Assembly: GCF_018141545.1 (NCBI RefSeq)
Contig: NZ_CP064356.1
Coordinates: forward strand, 2,679,001 to 2,743,000
Source of the DNA: Miltoncostaea oceani
Lineage (GTDB): Bacteria > Actinomycetota > Thermoleophilia > Miltoncostaeales > Miltoncostaeaceae
Direction: 5' to 3'
Length of the DNA: 64,000 nt
Shown here: piece after piece, positions 59,057-64,000 of the stretch
How the letters are laid out: every line of letters starts with the position of its first letter
How positions within the stretch are numbered: the stretch's first letter is position 1
Notes under the pieces: model-generated
Seen by the model: the letters and a program-made list of their open reading frames with translations, nothing else
Database searches by the model: none
What the model was told of the DNA's origin: nothing
Program-made: the position numbers and the translations under genes

Positions 59057-60337
59057 CTATGCGAGCAGGTCGAGCCGGCCGGGGTCGCCGGCGACGGCTG
59101 CGGTGGTGGACGGTGCGGCGGCGACGTCGCCGTCGGACCCGGTGGAGTCGTCGCGCCCGGCGCCGGTCCCACGCGACGACGACTGCGCGTCCCGCGGGTC
59201 CTGGCCGCTGTACGCCACGTCGAGGGAGTCGAGCGAGTAGCCGAGGTCCCCCAGCGAGGAGTCGAGGTGGGCGAGCGACTGCTGCAGCAGGCGGGCCGCC
59301 TCGGGGCGGTCCGCGATGATCTGGGCCTGCATGACGCCCTCGGTCATCGTGACCCGGATCGTCAGGTGGCCGAGGTCCGGCGGGCGCAGGTTGATGAGGA
59401 GCTCCCGCCCGCCCTCCCGGACGGCCATCTGGACCCGGTGGCCGAGCTCGCGGGCGAGCTCGTGGGCGGTGGTCATGCCGCCGGCGCGCGTCAGCCCGTC
59501 GAGCGGGTTGGCGTGCGGGGGCGTCGGGGGGCCGTTCACGGCCAGCGGCGTCGGCGTCGTGCCGGCCGTGGCCTCCGCCGCCTTCGGTGCCGCGGTCGCG
59601 ACGTCCTGTGCGACCGGGCGGGGGGCCGCGACCGGGGCGGCCGGGGCGTCGCCGTCCGCGACGGGGGTCGCGACGGGGGTGGCGGTCGCGCCGTCGGCGA
59701 GGGCGGGGTCGATCCGGCTGAGCGTCAGCGTGAGCTGCGCCGCCGGGGCCGGCCCGGTCGGCGTCGCCGCGGCCGGCGTCGTGCCGGTCGCGGGCGCCGC
59801 GTCGCCGGCCGCGTCCGCCACGGGGGCGGCGACGGCGGCGGGTGCCGGGGCGGGTGCCACGGACCCGTCGCCGTCCACTATTGCCGGCACGACGCCGGAC
59901 GGGAGCGGGGCGGGGGTCGCCGGCATCGTGCCGGTCGTGGCGGTGGCCGTCACGGTCCCGGCGGCGGCCGCGGTCCCCGAGGGGGTCGCGGCGACGGGGA
60001 TCGCCTCGACGGCGGCCGGCGCCGCGACGACGACGGCGGCCGCGATCACGGCCGCGACGTCCGCCGCGAGGACGGTCGTGACGGGTGAGGCGTCGGCATC
60101 GGCGACGTCCTCGCTGGGCAGCTCCCCGGAGGGTCCGGCTGCGTCTGGGTTCTGGGCCTTCGGGGCGGCGTCCGAGGCGGGGGGTGCGCTGCGGCGGTCG
60201 AGCACCGCGGTGAAGCCCCCCTCGTCCGACTCCACCAGGTGGCCCTGCGCGCTGTCACCAGCGCCACGGCTCCCGGATGGGGCGGATCCCCCTCGGCTCG
60301 CGGCCACCGGCGGCGGCCCGAGCTGTGCGGTCGTCAT
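59057..60337 (-). CDS. fliK: Hook-length control protein FliK
   Basis: The 426-residue protein has a long Ala/Pro/Thr-rich N-terminal ruler of low complexity and a C-terminal Flg_hook domain: ELGHRVQMAVREGGRELLIN, LRPPDLGHLTIRVTMTEGVM and ADRPEAARLLQQSLAHLDSS. The C-terminal part signals FlhB to change substrates. Length of the ruler varies in the family. Confidence 0.9.
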   Translation of the reverse strand: MTTAQLGPPPVAASRGGSAPSGSRGAGDSAQGHLVESDEGGFTAVLDRRSAPPASDAAPKAQNPDAAGPSGELPSEDVADADASPVTTVLAADVAAVIAAAVVVAAPAAVEAIPVAATPSGTAAAAGTVTATATTGTMPATPAPLPSGVVPAIVDGDGSVAPAPAPAAVAAPVADAAGDAAPATGTTPAAATPTGPAPAAQLTLTLSRIDPALADGATATPVATPVADGDAPAAPVAAPRPVAQDVATAAPKAAEATAGTTPTPLAVNGPPTPPHANPLDGLTRAGGMTTAHELARELGHRVQMAVREGGRELLINLRPPDLGHLTIRVTMTEGVMQAQIIADRPEAARLLQQSLAHLDSSLGDLGYSLDSLDVAYSGQDPRDAQSSSRGTGAGRDDSTGSDGDVAAAPSTTAAVAGDPGRLDLLA

Positions 60338-60518
60338 CTCATCAACACCGGTCCTTCCCTGTCGGTGGTCCTCCCGGGGCGCGTCCCGCGCCCCGTGCGT
60401 GTGACCCCGGCGCGCCCGGTCTCCCGGGTCGTGCGGGGTACGACATCGGTATCGGCACGCAGGCCGCCGTCCCCGAGCGGGGCGGCAGCGGTGCGGTGCC
60501 GGACGGGCGGGTGCCCGC

Positions 60519-60980
60519 TCACGCGGCGGCGCCGACGCGGGGGCGCCGGGCGCGCCGCATGGCGAGCTCGTCCATGGCGACGCCCTCGAGGCGCAGCTCC
60601 TCCACCCGGTGGCGCTCCTGCGCGCGGACGCGCAGCTGGGCGATCGCCTCGCGGTCCTGGCTGGCCGACACGAGCGCCGCGCGGCGTTCGTCGGCGACGA
60701 CCTCGAGCTGCTGGACCACGAGGCGCTCGTGGGCGGCGCGCTGCCGCGCGAAGGCGAGCTCTTCGTGGCCGGCGCGGAGGGCGTCGAGGTCGGTCGGGCC
60801 GCGCATCCGGCCGCGCAGGGCCGCGAGGGCGGCGAGGACGGCGTCGTCGGCGCGGACGGCGCGCATCTGCTGGTCGGCGACGGCCGCCATCGACTGGGCG
60901 AGCTCCTGGCGGGCCAGGTCCTCCCGGCGCACGCGGTGCTCGAGCACCTGCTCGAGACGGAAGCGGAAGCGGGTGCTCAC
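60519..60980 (-). CDS. fliJ: Flagellar export chaperone FliJ
   Basis: The 153-residue protein is a coiled coil with the FliJ start FRFRLEQVLEHRVRREDLAR and a regular heptad pattern throughout. FliJ sits in the FliI ATPase ring and activates the export gate. The 180 bases between it and fliK show no gene. Confidence 0.85.
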   Translation of the reverse strand: MSTRFRFRLEQVLEHRVRREDLARQELAQSMAAVADQQMRAVRADDAVLAALAALRGRMRGPTDLDALRAGHEELAFARQRAAHERLVVQQLEVVADERRAALVSASQDREAIAQLRVRAQERHRVEELRLEGVAMDELAMRRARRPRVGAAA

Positions 60981-61087
60981 GCCTCCTTCATCGGCCTCCC
61001 GCCGTGGATCTTGACCGCGGGCGGGGGCGGCGGGTACGCGACGCGGGACCCGGGGGCGTCGCCCCCGGGTCCCGGGAACCGCGTGGG

Positions 61088-61495
61088 CTAGGCGCTCGCG
61101 GCCGCGGCCGCCGCCGACGCCTCGGCCAGGCCGCCGACGCGCACGACGTCGCGCATGGACAGGATGCCCACGAGCTCGCTGCCCTCGAAGACCAGGACGT
61201 GCCGCACGCCGTGCTTCACCATGGTCGCGGCGGCCTCGCCGATGGGCCAGTCGGGGGCGGCGGTGACGACCTCGCCGGTCATGTGGTCCTCGACGTACGC
61301 CTCCCCGGGGTCGCGGCCGGCGGCGACGGCGCGGAGCAGGTCGCGCTCGGTGACGACGGCCGGCCCGGGGAGGCTCACGTCGAGCACGACGGCCGCCCCC
61401 GTCTTGTGCTGCACCATCCGCTTCGCGGCCTGCTGGAGCGTGTGCTCGGGTCCGACGATCGCGCTGATCGGGCTCATCGCATCCTTGACGCGCAT
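61088..61495 (-). CDS. CBS-domain pair protein
   Basis: The 135-residue protein is two CBS motifs: VKDAMSPISAIVGPEHTLQQ, then LPGPAVVTERDLLRAVAAGR, and VEDHMTGEVVTAAPDWPIGE with VLVFEGSELVGILSMRDVVR. CBS pairs bind adenosyl nucleotides such as AMP or ATP. The start at 61495 (MRVKDAMSP) has GAGGGAGAGG upstream. Its place between fliI and fliJ is unusual, so it may sense energy state for export or motility, or be a chance neighbour. Confidence 0.9.
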   Translation of the reverse strand: MRVKDAMSPISAIVGPEHTLQQAAKRMVQHKTGAAVVLDVSLPGPAVVTERDLLRAVAAGRDPGEAYVEDHMTGEVVTAAPDWPIGEAAATMVKHGVRHVLVFEGSELVGILSMRDVVRVGGLAEASAAAAAASA

Positions 61496-61632
61496 CGGGC
61501 CTCTCCCTCGTGCGGATTGTTGCGAGGAGGGTAGGTTGGCACGGCGCACAGGTCGTTTCAACCGACGATCGGCCAGGTGGTGACGTCCCCCGCCGGCCCT
61601 GACGGCGTACGTGACGGACGGACCCCGCCGGG

Positions 61633-63060
61633 CTAGGCGGGGACCACCTGCACGCCCGGGGGCAGCGGGTCGAACGCCCCGGTGAGCCCCCCGGCGGGGA
61701 CGGGGATGCCGAGGCCGAGGTCGTCGACGACGCCGGCGGGGGTGCCGGTCAGCGCGAGCAGGCGGCCGAGGGCCTCGTCCCGCGAGTAGGGGTCGTGGGT
61801 GCCCTGGGTGAGGAACGCGTCGATGTCGCCGAGCTTCGCGCGGGCCTCGTCGACCGTGGCGTCGGAGCCGGGGATGTAGGCGCCGATCGCGATCAGGTCC
61901 TCCGCCCGCCGGTGCGCGGCGAGCAGGGTGCGCAGGCGGCCGCCCGCGTCGAGGTGCTCGCGGGACAGGAGCTGCGGCGCGAGCCGCGACACCGACTGGA
62001 GCACGTCGATCGCGGGGTAGTGGTTGCGGTGCGCCAGCTCCCGCGACAGCACGATGTGGCCGTCGAGGATCGACCGGACCGCGTCGGCGACGGGTTCGTT
62101 CATGTCGTCGCCGTCCACGAGGACGGTGTAGAGCGCGGTGATGCTCCCGACGGGCGCGGTGCCGGCCCGCTCCAGCAGGCGCGGGAGCATCGCGAACACC
62201 GACGGCGTGTACCCGCGCGTCGCGGGCGGCTCGCCGATGGCGAGGCCGACCTCCCGCTGGGCGGTCGCCAGCCGGGTCACCGAGTCCATCATCAGGAGCG
62301 CGTCGGCGCCCTGGTCGCGGAAGTACTCCGCGATGGTCGTCGCCACGAACGCCGCCTTGATGCGGACGAGGGCGGGCTGGTCGGAGGTCGCGACGACGAC
62401 GACGCTGCGGGCGAGGCCCTCCGGCCCGAGGTCGTGCTCGATGAACTCGCGCACCTCCCGGCCACGCTCGCCGACGAGGGCAATCACGTTCACGTCCGCG
62501 CCGGACGCCCGCGCCATCATGCCGAGGGTCGTGCTCTTGCCGACGCCGGAGCCCGCGAAGATGCCGATGCGCTGGCCGCGTCCGCAGGGCATGAGGCTGT
62601 CGATCGCCCGCACGCCGAGGGGCAGGGGCGTGCGGATCGTGGGGCGGCCGAGCAGGTCGGGTGGCGCCGCGTCGATGGGGCGGCGCGCCTCGACGTGGAT
62701 CGGGGGGCCGCCGTCGATCGGGCGGCCGAGGCCGTCGAGGACGCGGCCGAGGAGCCCCTCGCCCAGGTCGACGCGCAGCGACCCGCCGGTGGCGACGACG
62801 GTCTGGCCGGGGCCGATGCCCGCCGAGTCGCCGAGCGGCATCAGCAGCGTCTTGCCCTCGCGGAACCCGACGACCTCGGCCTGGAGCGGGGGGCGCCCGG
62901 CGCGGTGGCCGGGGACCATGATCTCGCAGCGCTCCCCCACGCTCGCCTCCGGCCCGCGGCTCTCCACCACCAGGCCGATCAGCTGGCTGACGCGCCCGTT
63001 CAGGCGGTACGGGTCGAGGGTGCGCAGGCGCTCGCGCGCGGGGGCGAGGTCGATGCTCAC
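61633..63060 (-). CDS. fliI: Flagellum-specific ATPase FliI
   Basis: The 475-residue ATPase resembles F1-beta: GRVLDGLGRPIDGGPPI, the P-loop GIFAGSGVGKSTTLGMMA, VIALVGERGREVREFIEHDL, Walker B ALLMMDSVTRLATAQREVGL and GEPPATRGYTPSVFAMLPRL. It powers or times substrate release at the export gate. The GTG start at 63060 overlaps the fliH stop by 4 bases. Confidence 0.96.
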   Translation of the reverse strand: MSIDLAPARERLRTLDPYRLNGRVSQLIGLVVESRGPEASVGERCEIMVPGHRAGRPPLQAEVVGFREGKTLLMPLGDSAGIGPGQTVVATGGSLRVDLGEGLLGRVLDGLGRPIDGGPPIHVEARRPIDAAPPDLLGRPTIRTPLPLGVRAIDSLMPCGRGQRIGIFAGSGVGKSTTLGMMARASGADVNVIALVGERGREVREFIEHDLGPEGLARSVVVVATSDQPALVRIKAAFVATTIAEYFRDQGADALLMMDSVTRLATAQREVGLAIGEPPATRGYTPSVFAMLPRLLERAGTAPVGSITALYTVLVDGDDMNEPVADAVRSILDGHIVLSRELAHRNHYPAIDVLQSVSRLAPQLLSREHLDAGGRLRTLLAAHRRAEDLIAIGAYIPGSDATVDEARAKLGDIDAFLTQGTHDPYSRDEALGRLLALTGTPAGVVDDLGLGIPVPAGGLTGAFDPLPPGVQVVPA

Positions 63061-63734
63061 GCGGGGTGCGCGACGAGCGACTCGTCGGGCGGCGCCGACA
63101 GCGCCTCGAGCACGCGGCCGAGCTGGCTCTCGAAGGTGGCGTCGACGTCGCCGGCGGCGGTCTGCAGCACGCAGGAGCCGGCGCCGACGCGGGGGTCGTC
63201 CACCACCTCGAGCCGGCCGATGCCGCCCATCTCCTCCAGGATCCGGGGCGCCGCGGCGCGGCACGCGGCGAGGTCCGCCGGGTTGACGTAGGCGGTGAGG
63301 GCGCTGCGGTCCGCGGCGCGGCGGATGGCGCCGCGGATGACGTCGGCGACCCGCTCCGGGTTGACGGACACCTCGGCGCGGACGAGGCGGGCCGCGATCT
63401 CCACCGCGAGCGCCGTCGCCTCGCGCTCGGCGTCGCGGGCGAGCACCTCGCGGTGGTCGTCGAGGGCGCGGGCGGCGTCGGCGAGGGCCGACAGGGCCCC
63501 GGCGACCTCGTCGCGGGCGTCGGCGTGGCCGGCGGCGTACCCCTCCTGGCGGGCGGCGGCGAGCAGCGTGTCCGCGTCGGAGCGCGCGGCGGTCAGCATC
63601 CGCTCCGCGTCGCGGCGGGCGTCGGCGAGCAGGCCCTCGGGGCTGTCCGGCACGGCGGGGCGCAGCGGACGGCTGCGCAGCGGGACCGCGACGGGGCTGT
63701 CCGACACCACCGTGCCGCGCAGGAGGCTAGGCAA
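63057..63734 (-). CDS. fliH: Flagellar export regulator FliH
   Basis: The 225-residue protein has a helical N-terminal half rich in Ala/Arg/Asp (LLAARQEGYAAGHADARDEV-like segment) and the C-terminal FliH/HrpE domain (ALAVEIAARLVRAEVSVNPE, DPRVGAGSCVLQTAAGDVDA). It forms a dimer that binds FliI. It overlaps fliG by 8 bases and fliI by 4. Confidence 0.9.
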   Translation of the reverse strand: MPSLLRGTVVSDSPVAVPLRSRPLRPAVPDSPEGLLADARRDAERMLTAARSDADTLLAAARQEGYAAGHADARDEVAGALSALADAARALDDHREVLARDAEREATALAVEIAARLVRAEVSVNPERVADVIRGAIRRAADRSALTAYVNPADLAACRAAAPRILEEMGGIGRLEVVDDPRVGAGSCVLQTAAGDVDATFESQLGRVLEALSAPPDESLVAHPA

Positions 63735-64000
63735 CGAGCTGGTCCTCGCCGCCGCGGACGATCACGATGGTGCCGTCCTCCTCGAGGCGGCGGATCACCG
63801 CGACCACCTTCTGCTGGGCGTCCTCGACGTCCTTCACCCGGACCGGTCCCATGAACTCGAGGTCCTCCTTGATGTTCAGCGCGGCGCGCTCGCTCATGTT
63901 GCGGAAGATGGCGTCCTGGACCTCGGCGGGGGTCCCCTTCAGGGCCATCGCGAGCTCCTTGGTGTCGACCTCGCGGAGCACCTGCTGGATGTTGCGGTCG
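63727..64000 (-). CDS. fliG: Flagellar switch protein FliG (C-terminal end only)
   Basis: Only the last ~90 codons are in the window; the gene runs off the right edge. The end of the FliG C domain is clear: NIQQVLREVDTKELAMALKG, IFRNMSERAALNIKEDLEFM and GPVRVKDVEDAQQKVVAVIR, with the charged residues that meet MotA. It is the first visible gene of the fliG-fliH-fliI string. Confidence 0.93.
   Translation of the reverse strand, partial: DRNIQQVLREVDTKELAMALKGTPAEVQDAIFRNMSERAALNIKEDLEFMGPVRVKDVEDAQQKVVAVIRRLEEDGTIVIVRGGEDQLVA

Overview
The window is very GC-rich, codes densely, uses many GTG starts and many 1-4 base gene overlaps. It carries a large flagellar and chemotaxis cluster with FlbD, FliY (CheC-FliN type), CheC and CheD. 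That combination, together with a TreS-maltokinase fusion, an IdeR-like iron box and an LAL regulator, suggests a motile deep-branching actinobacterium, perhaps of the Thermoleophilia (Patulibacter/Conexibacter/Solirubrobacter type). The lineage is an inference; there is no rRNA gene here.

Layout. 1-395: intergenic repeats. 396-8251: trehalose synthase/maltokinase, a secreted protein, HflX, and a lipoprotein hydrolase plus FAD monooxygenase. 8316-12003: a nested insertion-sequence complex. An IS481-family element, with a 6-base GCTAGG target duplication, was hit by an IS3-family element (4-base duplication CATC) and by an IS110-family element. Removing both restores an intact 321-residue IS481 transposase. 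The IS110 element has a roughly 260-base leader that reads like a bridge RNA: its guide-like segments match both its insertion site and its own ends. The complex appears to have split a methyltransferase-hydrolase-monooxygenase operon. 12005-16632: methyltransferase, LAL-type LuxR regulator, L,D-transpeptidase.

16674-32242: flhB-flhA-flhF-pilZ plus four coupled genes of unknown function (no flhG), and the chemotaxis genes cheD-cheC-cheA, cheW-cheR-hemAT, cheB-cheY. A YyaC/DUF1256 gene runs the other way beside cheA. 32597-35126: a chimeric membrane/winged-helix protein, an HPt protein and a coiled-coil protein. 35182-35580: a 23-base tandem array of about 17 units whose unit also occurs, inverted, at the left edge. 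35698-40972: enoyl-CoA hydratase family, a TetR-linked unknown protein, and efeO-efeB. 41272-46451: fliR-Q-P-O, a second cheY encoding the same protein, fliY, fliM. 46575-54799: a non-flagellar island with RsbW-like kinase, AraC regulator, small monooxygenase, SDR, MFS exporter, a split PEP-utilising/rifampicin-phosphotransferase-like pair, TetR and SDR. 54825-64000: fliL-motB-motA-flbD, flgE, a TIGR02530-like gene, flgD, fliK, fliJ, CBS protein, fliI, fliH and the end of fliG.

Seven sites on the minus strand fit TCAA-N16-CCGATA, the spacing and -10 of flagellar sigma-28 promoters. They precede flhB, cheA, cheY-cheB, the second cheY, fliM and flbD-motAB-fliL, and so tie the scattered flagellar blocks into one regulon. 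The strongest leads for undescribed biology are the bridge-RNA candidate, the 23-base array, the twin CheY genes and the flhF tail genes.
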